Assembly (NCBI GenBank): GCA_038049695.1
Contig: CP142453.1
Location: forward strand, 126,083,001 to 126,147,000
Direction of reading: 5' to 3'
Length of the DNA stretch: 64,000 nt
Origin: Cinnamomum chago
Taxonomy: Eukaryota; Streptophyta; Magnoliopsida; Laurales; Lauraceae
The notes below the pieces were generated by a model. It was not told the origin of the DNA and ran no database searches. It was given only the letters and a program-made list of their open reading frames with translations. Positions 50,601 to 59,861 of this stretch are shown here, one piece after another; within the stretch, counting starts at the first letter, position 1; the number at the start of each line of letters is the position of its first letter. The translations under genes and the position numbers were made by a program.

Positions 50601-53600
50601 TCTATAGCTGGAAGAGGGCTAGCAAAAGCTATTTCGAAGAATATGCCATTATGAGTTGCACTCTTACATTGTAAATTGTTTGTCAATTGAATCAATAATT
50701 TGTTCTGTTATTGTAATTCAAAGTAATATTTTTCACATTCCAAAGAACTATATGTTTGTGAAAATTACATTGAAGACTTGGCATTTTAGGAAGTAGTAAT
50801 AATGTTGGTCAGGCATTGTAATTGAGAGGTATCATCCATAAGCTTGTGGAACTTCATTTAGTAATCTCTATTATACATGCTCGAGCACAAGTGATTTTGA
50901 TGCATACAAATTGTGAATGTGACGACCAATAAAAAAGTGATAAAATGGTCAATATGCCATTATTTTTTGGTTTTTACTAGTAGACTGTTTTTCAAATCTT
51001 TTTTGATCAAGCAACAAATGGTAAATGAATTTCTCATAGGTTTTGTATAAACAATTCATACTACTGTTCCTCATTCAACCTTATGTAAAATCACATGATA
51101 AAAGACATAATCATTAATCAAAGCCTTATACCTACTGTGCTGGGGTCAGCTATATGAATTCTGTTTGCCAATCCAATCTATTCTTGGCCAATCCCTTCTA
51201 CATCTGTCCTTACTGTTTCCATCCATGTCCCCTTTGGCCTACCTCTTTTCCTTGAGGGGCTATCAACCTGTATAGAATTTTTTTTTTCTCACTGGTGGTG
51301 GTGTTGGCCTGCGTTGGACATGTTAAAACCATTTCAAACGAGTATCTCTTAATTTATCACCCATTGATGATACCCCTAAATGCTTATGAATGTGCTCATT
51401 TCTTATTCTTTTTTAGTTTGACCACATCACATCAACCTCAACTCTCATCTTTTTTGCATGCATTTTTTGCATGTATTGTTTTTTGATTGGCCAACATTTT
51501 GCTCCACAAGTCATAGCCGGTCTAGTTGTTGTCTTGTAAAAAAATTTCTTCAATATTTGTTTGTCGGGTATGCACTAATTATAAAGCACTCCTGAAGTAA
51601 GTTTCTACTTTAACCATCCAGCTCTTATCTTATGTTTGACATCCTCAATTTCTCAATCCTTGCTAATTGTAGAGCGAAGGTATGAAAAGGAATCCTTTTG
51701 TAGTAGCTGTTGAGCTTCCATTCCTTTTTTTTATTTTGGAATGGTTACTTTCATTAAAAGGAGCAAACAGTACAAGTGAAAAGTACTGAAAACCAAAAAG
51801 AGCAAGACACGGAAACAAAAAAAAACCCTAAAAAACGGCCACCTAAGGCCCTGTCATAGAGAAGGCCACCTCTTTCCAGTGATACACAATTTGATCTAAT
51901 GAATATCCCCTAAAAAAAGGAAGAATAGACACCCAAAAAGCTACTAAAAACTTCGATTTGTCCATTTGTTGAGCTTCAATTCTCACACGAGTTGCATCTC
52001 TTGCACATCTCCGCAGAAGTTACAATTCATATATTCAATTTTTGTACGACTTATTTTAAAGCCCTTAGAGTTTAAAGCCTCCCACCATCTCTCAAATTTT
52101 GCATTCACACGATCTCTTGATTCATCTTTTAACACTGTATCATCTGCAAATAACATACACCAAAGTACCTCTTGAATATGAGCAGTTAACTTGTTCATAA
52201 TCAGTGCATAAAGATGAGGATTTAGAGTTGACCTTGTAGCAAACTTATTGTAACTGTAAACTTCCTTGTTTCTTCACACGTTAATTCTCATACCCGTTAC
52301 TGCTCCCTCATATTTGTCTTTAGTGATGTCAACGTAACCTCTTGGGACACTCCTTCCACCAATTTAGATCTCTAGATATTCTTTCGTAGGCTTTCTCTGG
52401 ATTGATGAGGAACATATGAAGGTTCTTCCTCCTCCCCCCATATTTTTCTATTAATTGTCTATGTAAGAAGGTAGCTTCTATAGTTGACCTTGCTGCCATG
52501 AAACCAATTTGATTTTTTGATATCTTAGTCTTTTGTTTGAGTCGTTCTGTAACTCTCTCCCAATTTCATGGTGTGTGAGCGTGTGACTCATAAGTTTAAT
52601 CCCACGATAATTAGTGCAACTTTGTACGTTTCCTTTGTTCTTGTATATAGGTAGTACAATACTTAAATATTCATCCTACATTTTTGTTCTTAATATCTTG
52701 TTGAAGTGACATAAGCCCATCCAGTCTTTCCTAAGATTTCCAAGCCTCTATCAGAATGGGCTTTACCTTGTTGCGTTTCCAATCTTCATTTTCGCCTATT
52801 CTTTCTTTACTTTTGCTACCCTAATTCTGTGGTAGACGGTATGTGTTGTTGATGGTATATCTTTTTTTGTTCCTAAGCCTCCTATAGAATCCTCATTTTA
52901 AAGTTAGTTAAAATATTCTCTCCACCTCTGATATCACTGTTCTTCACTAAGACTTTTTGGCTGTCTCTCTTTATACTTGACATGATTTGAGTCACTACTT
53001 TTCTTCATTCTTGCAAGGTTGAAAAATCTCTCCTTTTATTCCCAACTTATAATGTGGGTATCATATGCTTTGACCTTTCCATCACTTACTTCTTTCTTAA
53101 CTAGTAAGTGATAAAAAGTCCAAAGCATATGATGACCTATTTAATAAGTTCGGGACAAGAGAATGATTTGTAAAATATTAAATAATTATGCTTCGTCAGT
53201 TCCTTTTTCCTTTGTTCACTATTCAAAATAGGGTCTTGCTATGTTCATTGCTGAGTTGATGTTATTGTTATGATTATGATTATAACAGTAAAATTCGAAG
53301 GAGTTCATCAATTTGTGGTAGAACCTGGTGGCTAGCTTGCAGCTTTGTTGTTTCTTGAGTACGAAAGTTATTTGTGTTTTGTTGTTGCTGTCATCATCAT
53401 CATCATCAATTCATCACATCTTTTAATTTCAAAAGAAATGGTCCCTTTAAAGAACCATGGAGTGTTGATGTAGGATTGTAGATTGCTTATAAACTGTGTT
53501 TTATATCCAGTTCCAAGTATTTTGGATCCTCTTTGTGATCATCTGATGGGAAAACTTTGTTATTACCACTAGTCTTAATGTGTATTGGAAAAGAAGAAAT

Positions 53601-54388
53601 TAGAGCAGAAGTTCTGATGATTGGTTTCTATTTTGTCATTTCCACACTAATCTTCTTAAAAAGGTTGTTGTTTACAGTCAATTTCCTGCTTGGCTTGGGA
53701 TTTTCTGAAGTTTAGTTTTATTCATTACAGTACAGGACGTGCATGGCATCATGTTATTACTATCTAATTTTCAGGTTCAAGTGTATAGATTTGGATGGAA
53801 ATGGACTGCTTACACCTAATGAGATGCAGTTCTTCTATGAGGAACAATTGCATCGCATGGAATGCATGGCCCAGGAACCTGTGCTCTTTGAAGATATTTT
53901 ATGCCAGATGGTTGACATGATTGGACCAGAGGTAAATTTTTCCCACTGTCCTTGTGCTCTAGCTAGAAATAATTTGACTAAAAATGACCTCTGAAACTTG
54001 CTTGCAGAGAGAATGCTGTTTTACTCTACGTGATTTAAAAAACTGCAAACTTTCGGGGAATGTTTTCAATATCCTTTTCAACCTGAATAAGTTCATGGCC
54101 TTTGAGACTCGTGATCCATTTCTTATTCGTCAGGTAACTGCAGTTATTCAGGCCTTTATTCTTGAACCTTGGCTATCAACCTGATTGATGGGTTAGCTAG
54201 AACTAGGTTATTGATTACATTTTTATGCTTTTAATGGCCTGTTTCAGGAACGAGAAGATCCTACTTTGACAGAGTGGGACCGCTTTGCTCGTAGAGAATA
54301 TATTAGGCTTTCCATGGAAGAAGATGGCGAAGATGCCTCCAATGGAAGTGCGGAAGTTTGGGATGAATCACTGGAAGCTCCCTTTTGA
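23639..54388 (+). CDS. PP2A-B'': Protein phosphatase 2A regulatory subunit B'' with EF-hands
   Basis: This is a regulatory subunit that directs the PP2A A/C core enzyme to substrates. The B''/PR72-like family binds calcium through EF-hands. Twelve exons join in frame to 540 aa: 23639-23788, 34520-34765, 34884-34989, 35080-35179, 42180-42285, 42491-42581, 46552-46693, 49768-49915, 50049-50158, 53775-53931, 54008-54133 and 54248-54388. The N-terminus is [20 protein letters not shown], followed by a Ser/Pro-rich segment in exon 2. The first EF-hand loop is [12 protein letters not shown] (residues 332-343, with Asn in the usual Glu position). The second is [12 protein letters not shown] (405-416), fully canonical. 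The C-terminus reads SLEAPF. It belongs to the plant B''alpha/beta group and not to TON2/FASS. Introns 1, 4, 6, 7 and 9 are 3-11 kb and filled with transposons, while the others are 76-205 bp. All borders are GT-AG. No damage was seen. Confidence 0.95.
26640..27120 (-). pseudogene. Ty3/Gypsy integrase remnant
   Basis: The minus-strand translation contains [20 protein letters not shown] and IDLIPLPQ, which match the region after the integrase core of plant Gypsy elements. Further upstream in the same direction is a decayed [18 protein letters not shown], corresponding to the conserved DGQTE-type motif. Stops and shifts separate the pieces. No LTRs or target duplication were found, so this is an old fragment. 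Confidence 0.75.
27481..27589. mobile_element. 109-bp hAT-type MITE
   Basis: The ends CCGTGGCGGAACC and (inverted) CAAGGGCGGAAAAA form a short imperfect inverted repeat around GGCGGAA. An exact 8-bp duplication CTATTAGA flanks the element (27473-27480 and 27590-27597). It is related in end sequence and G-rich interior to the element at 47012-47206. There is no coding capacity. Confidence 0.8.
28010..28110 (-). pseudogene. Possible Gypsy integrase C-terminal fragment
   Basis: On the minus strand, [15 protein letters not shown] followed by FNKFNVEDV resembles the conserved segment of Gypsy polyproteins that precedes the end of the integrase. It lies on the wrong side of the 26640-27120 fragment for a simple element, so it would be a separate or rearranged piece. 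The match is short. Confidence 0.35.
29165..30210 (-). mobile_element. 5'-truncated LINE (non-LTR retrotransposon)
   Basis: On the minus strand, 29771-30178 encodes reverse transcriptase, including [19 protein letters not shown] and the catalytic FADD ([11 protein letters not shown]). The following part (29453-29653) encodes the usual post-RT segment with YGSECWA and RMLRWMCG. Stops and shifts break the frame. The 3' end carries AAGCCTTTTCCCACTAGGTG and a TA-dinucleotide tail at 29178-29203. A second AT run at 30196-30217 marks the truncated 5' side. The same 3' terminus occurs in the LINE at 51112. Confidence 0.85.
30917..31138. repeat. Tandem duplication, two 111-bp units
   Basis: The units at 30917-31027 and 31028-31138 begin ATCACTTAGGGGAAATACCC and appear identical. 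Each ends in CTCTATATATAGAGTAATA. Identity suggests a recent duplication. The minus-strand reading frame across it is a by-product. Confidence 0.9.
32003..32995. mobile_element. Non-autonomous Ac-like hAT element, about 1 kb
   Basis: The left end TAGGGTTGCAAATGG and the right end (inverted) TAGGGGTGCAAACAGG share 11 of 12 leading bases. Both ends are followed inward by GGATCC/GGAACC-rich subterminal sequence, which parallels the large hAT element. The flanking octamers GCAGCCCT and ATAACCCT match at only 5 of 8 positions (all differences transitions), so the insertion is old or the border is slightly off. A 114-codon open frame inside (32300-32644) has no recognised family. Confidence 0.6.
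35245..35612. repeat. Tandem duplication, two 184-bp units
   Basis: Units at about 35245-35428 and 35429-35612 share AAAGAACCTTTTATAAAAGC and GTGTGTTGGCTATCAGTAG, with a few differences confined to poly-T runs and single bases (CCCCTTG versus CCCCTCG). No coding content. Confidence 0.85.
35969..36271 (-). repeat. Copia 3' LTR (left in the window)
   Basis: 303 bp, TG...CA ends, 5-bp target duplication on its outer side. On the element's coding strand this is the 3' LTR. The pol frame ends about 12 bp inside it (stop at 36260-36262). Confidence 0.95.
36260..40471 (-). pseudogene. Copia gag-pol polyprotein, disabled
   Basis: Order along the minus strand: gag from about 40471; two CCHC zinc knuckles ([14 protein letters not shown] and [14 protein letters not shown], about 39665-39776); aspartic protease ([10 protein letters not shown], about 39345-39385); GAG-pre-integrase; integrase; reverse transcriptase with LVYVDDMI (about 37215-37245); and RNase H ([17 protein letters not shown]). 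The main frame is continuous over 36260-40144 except for a TAG near 38759 and a TGA near 38520, both in integrase. Gag shows apparent frame changes near 40436 and between about 40023 and 40144. In integrase the residue expected to be the catalytic Glu, before RKNRH, reads Lys. The copy is therefore non-functional, although its RT-RNase H part (704 codons, 36260-38374) is fully open. Confidence 0.93.
36272..36286 (-). other. Copia polypurine tract
   Basis: On the minus strand TTTGAGGGGGAGTG directly abuts the 3' LTR, as required for plus-strand priming. It is also translated as part of the pol C-terminus (QFEGEC). Confidence 0.85.
41253..41266 (-). other. Copia primer binding site (initiator tRNA-Met)
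   Basis: On the minus strand, TGGTATCAGAGCC starts immediately after the 5' LTR. This is the standard complement to the 3' end of initiator methionine tRNA used by plant Copia elements. Confidence 0.92.
41267..41569 (-). repeat. Copia 5' LTR (right in the window)
   Basis: 303 bp, same length as the partner LTR. The differences seen are single-base (for example TATGTAATG versus TATGCAATG, and GATCGTCTG versus GATTGTCTG). It borders the primer binding site on its left. Confidence 0.95.
43072..43830 (-). pseudogene. Copia RNase H and LTR fragment (left inverted arm)
   Basis: On the minus strand, 43415-43816 reads [34 protein letters not shown] and [16 protein letters not shown], the Tnt1-type RNase H C-terminus. 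The following 43072-43400 matches the LTR-like sequence after the plus-strand copy at 45660-46046 (for example CTTTGGCC(C/G)TAGATCACAACA). A short insertion interrupts the frame at its upstream end. Confidence 0.8.
43800..44230 (+). repeat. LTR fragment of another retrotransposon with primer binding site
   Basis: A TATA-like CTATAAATATG (43983) and a polyadenylation-type AATAAAGA (44031) lie in an LTR-like stretch. It is followed at 44226-44239 by TTGGTATCAGAG, the initiator tRNA-Met primer site. The exact left border and LTR type are uncertain. No second LTR of this kind was seen, so the element is truncated. Confidence 0.6.
44617..45095 (-). pseudogene. Rearranged Copia gag and RNase H pieces
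   Basis: On the minus strand, the segment [12 protein letters not shown] occurs twice within 44617-44780 (a short internal duplication), followed upstream by [11 protein letters not shown] separate piece at 44877-45092 reads [15 protein letters not shown] and [11 protein letters not shown], typical of the N-terminal gag of Tnt1-like elements. Gag directly beside RNase H shows that the intervening pol has been deleted. Confidence 0.7.
45100..46046 (+). pseudogene. Copia RNase H and LTR fragment (right inverted arm)
   Basis: The plus strand reads [58 protein letters not shown] and [11 protein letters not shown], ending at a stop at 45658-45660. An LTR-like 3' region running to GATCACAACA at about 46046 follows. 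Two internal stops (one directly before LRGLVGDLG) show decay. It is the inverted counterpart of 43072-43830. Confidence 0.8.
47012..47206. mobile_element. 195-bp hAT-type MITE
   Basis: The ends CAGGGGCAGACCCAGG and (inverted) CAGCGGCAGAACTAGAGG are flanked by the exact 8-bp duplication TTACTGAG (47004-47011 and 47207-47214). The interior has poly-T and poly-G runs. The terminal GGCAGA/GGCGGA core relates it to the element at 27481. It is non-coding and lies in intron 7 of the PP2A gene. Confidence 0.88.
48825..49130 (-). pseudogene. Probable decayed Copia RNase H fragment
   Basis: The minus strand reads [15 protein letters not shown], a good match to the RNase H segment around the last catalytic region of Copia elements (K-H-I-x-x-x-x-H-x-x-R-D). 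Weaker similarity follows ([14 protein letters not shown], like the final ...ALP..F..C.. of the family). Frames are broken. Confidence 0.5.
49326..49485. repeat. 39-bp minisatellite, four copies
   Basis: Four head-to-tail copies of a 39-bp unit (GCACTTGATAGAGATCTAAG, then AGAAACAATGATACGGCTT) appear almost identical. A fifth truncated start follows at about 49498. Because 39 is a multiple of three, the unit stays open in two minus-strand frames (for example [13 protein letters not shown] repeated), which has no sign of being a real protein. Confidence 0.92.
51112..53110 (-). mobile_element. Decayed LINE (non-LTR retrotransposon)
   Basis: On the minus strand, RT pieces appear in the right order: near 52540-52680 a segment before the core; near 52380-52520 [19 protein letters not shown] and the palm-region [11 protein letters not shown]; then at 51983-52198 the catalytic CMLFADDTV and a C-terminal [19 protein letters not shown]. 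Many stops and shifts. The 3' end (AAGCCTTATACCTACTGTGCTGGGG, 51119 on) corresponds to that of the LINE at 29165, so both belong to one family. Confidence 0.8.
51724..51966 (-). mobile_element. Short retroposon nested in the LINE
   Basis: About 243 bp that begins with a T-rich run on the plus strand (a poly-A tail if read on the minus strand). It is flanked by near-identical 16-bp sequences TGTTGAGCTTCCATTC (51708-51723) and TGTTGAGCTTCAATTC (51967-51982). A 16-bp duplication and an A tail are typical of LINE-driven retroposition. The inserted sequence itself is not recognised. Confidence 0.6.
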
Positions 54389-55854
54389 ATTCTTTCCCAT
54401 GTATGTTTTCTATGCTTGGTTCTTTGTCTTGGCCTGTTCCATTACTTTTTTTATGCATTGTTGATTATTTATGCAGTTTTGAGTTTTATTTTTATTTTTA
54501 TGGGTGCTGGTCCAAGAGCCCACAACTGAGGTGAATCCAGCATTAAATTGAGGGGAAGTGAATGCAAATCAATTGGCGATAAAATTTTCATTATGTTCCA
54601 TATGAAACTTGTGCACAACTTTGGGCCTGCTTCATGTAGATAATTTGGAGAATTCATGTTGAGAGAATTCAAAAACCCCACTTCTGTCTCCTAAACTACT
54701 CTTCCTCGAATTCTCAAGCGAGCTTTCCAAATCGTGGGATTCAGAGAGTTTCAAAAGGTTAAGAAATCCATTTTATTGTAGCTCATGAATTTGCTTTTGG
54801 CATTTGCGCTTCAATCGTGGAATTCAATAAAATCTGCTTGGACTTTGGAATTTCCAAAGAGAGAAATCCCGTTAGAAGTTCATTGTCATAAGCCAATAAG
54901 ATTATGCTTTTATATGTGAAGTCAAATCAAGGGTGGAAAATCAATTTATTTGATTTTGAAAGAAGTGAGTGCTTAGGGTTTGAATTTGACAGTTTTTCTT
55001 TCTTAAAAGACTAGATTCCAGTTCAGTTTATATTGTGTTTCACCGGGTGGCTTCAGGGGATACTGAGATGATTCGGTCATGTACATAGAAAACTGGAAAC
55101 AACCCCTTGACAAAGAATCAAAGTGTTCCAAGTGCAAAGAACTAGGAGGGGCAGACCAATGAAAAACTTGGAATGAAGTAGCCCAGGAGTGACATGTTAG
55201 ATTGTTGAATTATGGGGAACATAGTTTTAAACAAGGTTGCTTTGAAGATATATGATATCTCACAAAGCGAACCCCAGACGTGACAAGTCTCGTGATGATG
55301 ATAATGATGACGACCACAATGACAACAACAATTATGGGGTTTTCCTCTAAATATGAATGAGAAGTGCATATTTTTTGACATTGGATTATTTGCAAATTAT
55401 GCTATAGTCTAAAAAATCTGCAATATCATGTACAGGTATTCCCATGCGCATCTATACATGTCTACATGTGTTGAGGTGGCACATGCATGAAGGGAAGCAT
55501 TAGGTGAGGTCCACAAAGTTGGATCTCTTTAGAGTAAATGTATATATGCATCAAGTGATTTCCTCCTGTGATAGGATGGTCATGCTGTAGACATTGATTG
55601 AGTCTCACAATAAAGGGCACCAATAGTGATTGGAAGAGGATTTCTAGGAACATGTTCATACCAAACTGTGATGATGGTGATGGTGATATTTCATTATGCT
55701 ACAGGTATCAAGAAACCATTAAATAATATGGTATTTGATTAGTATGATGTCATGTGGAACCACATGCATTCAATGGTTTTCTATGCTTCCTGTCAAATTT
55801 ATGTGGAGTTTCAAAGGAAATTGTGGTAGGATTTTGTCATGACCTTGTATAGGT

Positions 55855-56105
55855 ATCTGAATGGCATTGGTGTTAACAGTGGCCTCATTAGCAGTATTGA
55901 TAGTTCTCTCGTAACACGTCTTAGCCAAATAATTTCTCCAACAGCAGAAGACATGGATCTATTTTTAGCCTTAGCAGAAAATTTAGATACAGTGGTCTGC
56001 GTTTACATTTCCGTGATTTGACAGAAACCAAGAAGCATGCACCAGCCAGTTGCTGACCTCCATTTGTCTAATCATCCTACTTAATTTGCATTTGCGTTGG
56101 CAAAA
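55855..56105 (-). pseudogene. Decayed Copia RNase H fragment
   Basis: The minus strand reads RSATGWCMLLG, then KAKNRSMSSAVGEIIWLRR, which aligns with [12 protein letters not shown] and [19 protein letters not shown] of the intact-looking pol at 36260-38374. Several stops and small shifts separate the pieces. It is an older copy of the same broad Copia group. Confidence 0.75.
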
Positions 56106-57401
56106 GGTCAAAACAGATGGGAGTAGACTATAATTTAAGCATCCTTGGAGACATGAAATAAATGTTTTTAAGATAATTTTACATTCTCTTAAAAACATTT
56201 ATTTTTTTAAAGATAATTTTACATTTTTACCAAAAAAAAGAGAGATAATTTTGCATTTGTTGGGCTGTGGTATGTGGTCTGAGATAAAGAGCAAATGGGA
56301 ATTAACTGAACTTAATATCCAACTAATGATCTTTGGCATTGTTGTATTCCTTTGCTTTAGACTTTTAGCTCCGTAGGTTTGCTTTCAGTGCACTAACTGT
56401 TAAGGTTCTGCTGTTTGACACACACTCTAAAAATCCCACCGGCAATGTCCGTCAGTGGAACGAACACGTGCATCTTTAGAAGTTGTCATTATAAATCAGC
56501 TCACCGTCAATGGAATGTAATCATTCCATAGAACTGATCCAAATGAGCCTTAGTATGAAAAACAAAAGGAGACCGACAAAGGGGACTCCTGTGGTTAACT
56601 ATTCAAATCAAGAGTGTACTCAGACAGCGGCCACTGGAGGAAACAGAGTTTGCAGTCGACTGAACTGTCACAAGAATCCCGTGGATCTGCATTCTCTAGG
56701 CAGTGGTGCGATCCATGTGGCTGGCTGAATATGAGTTTCAATTCCAAGAGTGTAGAGCAAAGCACCCCTTCCAGCAAGGATATTGTCGTAAATCACAAAT
56801 AAAAATGTCACAACTATATGCTTGTAGAAGTATCAAACAATCCAAAGGAAGCAACAAAGTAGCCCAAGTCAGTTCCACAAATCACCAGAAGCAGAAAACA
56901 AAATTCAAACCAGTTTCATACAGTCCAGAACCAAGATTAAGATCTAAGGAGCTTTAACAAAAGAAATGGCTGAGCTATTCATTTGCAACAATTTGATTCA
57001 GGTTGCTTTTAGCTCATTGCCACTTGTGCTGCAGCAGAGAACACGTTCTTTGATTGTAGGGTTTATTACATTGATAGAATAGAGAATTCCTATGTTTGTA
57101 AATGGAAAGTTGCCAAATGCAGTCTTTAGTGTACATGAAGTCACTTGGGCAGAACATAATCTTTTATGTAGTTTCTTGGTGGTGGAATCAACAGAAATGA
57201 TCACTGACATTGTAACAAAATCTTAATCTTTGTAAATCTCATCAGAAGTTTCCTGATATCAGTATGACGAAAAAAATATTTTTATTTTCATAAAGACTAT
57301 TTTTGGGGGTTCTATTAGGTTTTTAGATTTTAATTTTATTTTTTATTTTCTCATCCAGGATCTCATTACTGGTTTTCATTTTATGATTCCCTTTACTGCA
57401 G

Positions 57402-57670
57402 ACGCAAGAGAACCTTGGTTCCATGCGCAAATCCAGGCATTGAGAAGAACACATTACTGCACATGAATACTCTTTGAATGGCCTTCAGCAGCATCCAACA
57501 TCATCGATGATATCTTCAGTTCTTTGCCATGAAATCCGTCACCAGCGCATCTCTTCTCAGGCAGGAAGTTTTTGGCCATTATGCAATACGGTCTTCACTG
57601 AGAAAGGCCGGGATACCTCGGCTAGGATGATTGCTTACCCTTGTTTAATTACCCACCAGAACCATTCAAT
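57402..57670 (+). other. Possible 3' UTR exon of the PP2A B'' gene
   Basis: Ten bases after the B'' stop codon, TTCCCAT|GTATGTTTTC looks like a splice donor. TTTACTGCAG at 57392-57401 is a strong acceptor preceded by a long pyrimidine-rich tract. The sequence after it is less AT-rich than its surroundings. This would make a 3-kb intron in the 3' UTR. It is based on splice-signal appearance only. Confidence 0.3.
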
Positions 57671-59861
57671 CTAGTTTTAAAAAAAATATTAGTCATTTTT
57701 TATCAAGAAAATCAGTTCGTGTTTGGCTGTCTCCCCCGTGTCCTAGGGCGATTCTTGGAAGTATGGGCAGGTGTTGTTTATCATAAGCTTTTACCGGCAT
57801 GTGTTTTCTGGGTCGGATGGTATGTTTAATCAAATTGTTGGTTTCGTATACAGTCTTTTTTTTTTTTTCCTTTCTTTCTTGATGATAGAATTTTTTCTTG
57901 TCAGGGATGGGAAAAAGAATGTTCAATCATATGTTTTTACAGTTATTTCCTGGCAGTTGTTTCTTATAAAAACTGACAAGAAATTGCAGATGCCTGTGAA
58001 TCACCCATTCAAAATTGACCATCCAGTATTGGATGAAAGCCTGCAAATCGCAACTTGTGTATATATATTATACATGTTTGGCTGCTGAAGGAACGATCAT
58101 ATAGAAATGGCTGTATGTATCCTAACCCAACTTCAAAGTTTGTTAGCTGATGTAAAGGACGTGACATTTCTGTATTATCCATTTGATGTGGTTGAATACA
58201 TGGAAAAGTTGTGTTCTAATGTTTTATAAAATTTGTTTCCCAACATTTTTAGTTTGTGACTTTTAAATTCCAATGATGGAGGGGTGTTTGACAGTTGCAT
58301 CGCCAAGCCGAACCTGCTTTGCTATGAAATGTGACCCAAGTGAGCCTATTTCCCTATATACAGGATCAGGATCTGAGTCACTGGATGGTAATGAGGAAAT
58401 CTACTTTCATTAGGTCAGGTGTTTTAAAAATATTGTCAGTGTTAAATGGAAGAAACTTTTAGATGTGTTTGGGACTTTGTGGTGTCTTTCGTGCCAAAAG
58501 TGGTTGTAAATCTCTGGTAGTAGACATTTGGTACTTACAACAGCGGTGCATGCAATCTTTTTACATCACCATCACAGTAGTTATTCGATGATCTTCTCGG
58601 CTTGAATTCACTGTAACCAACCATTGTTAAGTGTCCAGTGAACAAGATGTTACAATTATTTGGCTTATCACACTATCACCATTTGCCAGTTTGACAACCA
58701 TGAATCAAGCTCCTCGATTTATTGTAGAAACAGCATTGAGTTGGGTTAAATGGGTGTTCCCGTCGGCCTGATCCTCACTCATTTAACCTCCACAGCTATT
58801 GGAGATGTGGGTTTGGTAGCAGGTTTGTTGGGTTCAGATATGGACTGCCTTAGCCCCTCCGCTATGATGTATCAGAGTGGCTGGTGAGATGCTCAAGAGG
58901 TTAAGGGTAATGCTTCTCACCCATGGTGCCAAGGATCGACCCTGGCAATGGCTAACCATGACATGGGGAGGGAGTCTTCTCGGTGGAGCACAGCCGAGCC
59001 GACGTAAGGATCGATTGGAAGGAATAATAGAATGAATATACAGGGATACCATTTACGCCCATTCAAAAACCATCACTGACATGAGAATGTAAAAGCTTCT
59101 CTTGTGAATGGGCCTGGTAAAATACGGGTGGGTGGTGCGATCTTTCATACTTGAGGTCTGTTTGTTTATCTAGAAAATCTAGGAATTGTATACACAAAAA
59201 TTTATGGTCAGGTCAGCTCCAAATGATTATTATTAAAGAGTTAAGGGGTGAAGGGTGGACGCGAAGAACAGAGAGGTAAGGTAGCTAATAGCTATGCAAA
59301 TGGGACCTTGACTTTCCTAAGATTTGAGTTATTAGGGTGATGTGAAGGCTAGGTATGTATGTATTTCCCATCTTCTCTTGACCAATTTCCATTAGAAGGG
59401 AGGTTATTTGATGGACATTTTCGGATATTGATCTTTGATCTTCATTTTAACCACTTGGGGGCATGGATTCTTATGTATTCTATCCAAACAAAAAGACACT
59501 GGATGCTAATTATGTGCTAATTATGTGATGATTCTTTCATATCACTATCACACAAGTACATTAATGCCATTCCTTGATCAGGCTATAATATTTGTCATAT
59601 CAGCTGTTCCATCATCAAAGCAGCAAAAGCGCAATTTGATTTTACAATTTGCCTCTCTCTCTCTCTGATGCTAAACCCTTTTCCAATGATTTCACCCTGC
59701 AAACTTCCTCAAATCAAATCACGTCTATTTTGTTAAAATATAGGCCAGAACAAGTATTCCGGTACAAGAAACCAGTCTGGAACGTAAAAAAGAAGAAGAT
59801 TGAATCACCTCACCTACAAAGCAGATGGTGATTAGGTGTGATATTCAGATGGAAGAGAAAC

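Larger units (their letters stand above)
50159..53774. other. PP2A B'' intron 9 (3.6 kb)
   Basis: The right two thirds is a decayed LINE with a nested insertion. The left part (50159-51100) is AT-rich with nothing recognisable. A (CAT)n microsatellite lies at 53394-53408. Confidence 0.65.

Noticed and set aside
56510..56957. Cluster of short open frames on both strands
   Set aside because: Several overlapping frames of 60-84 codons with no family resemblance and no splice-linked continuation.
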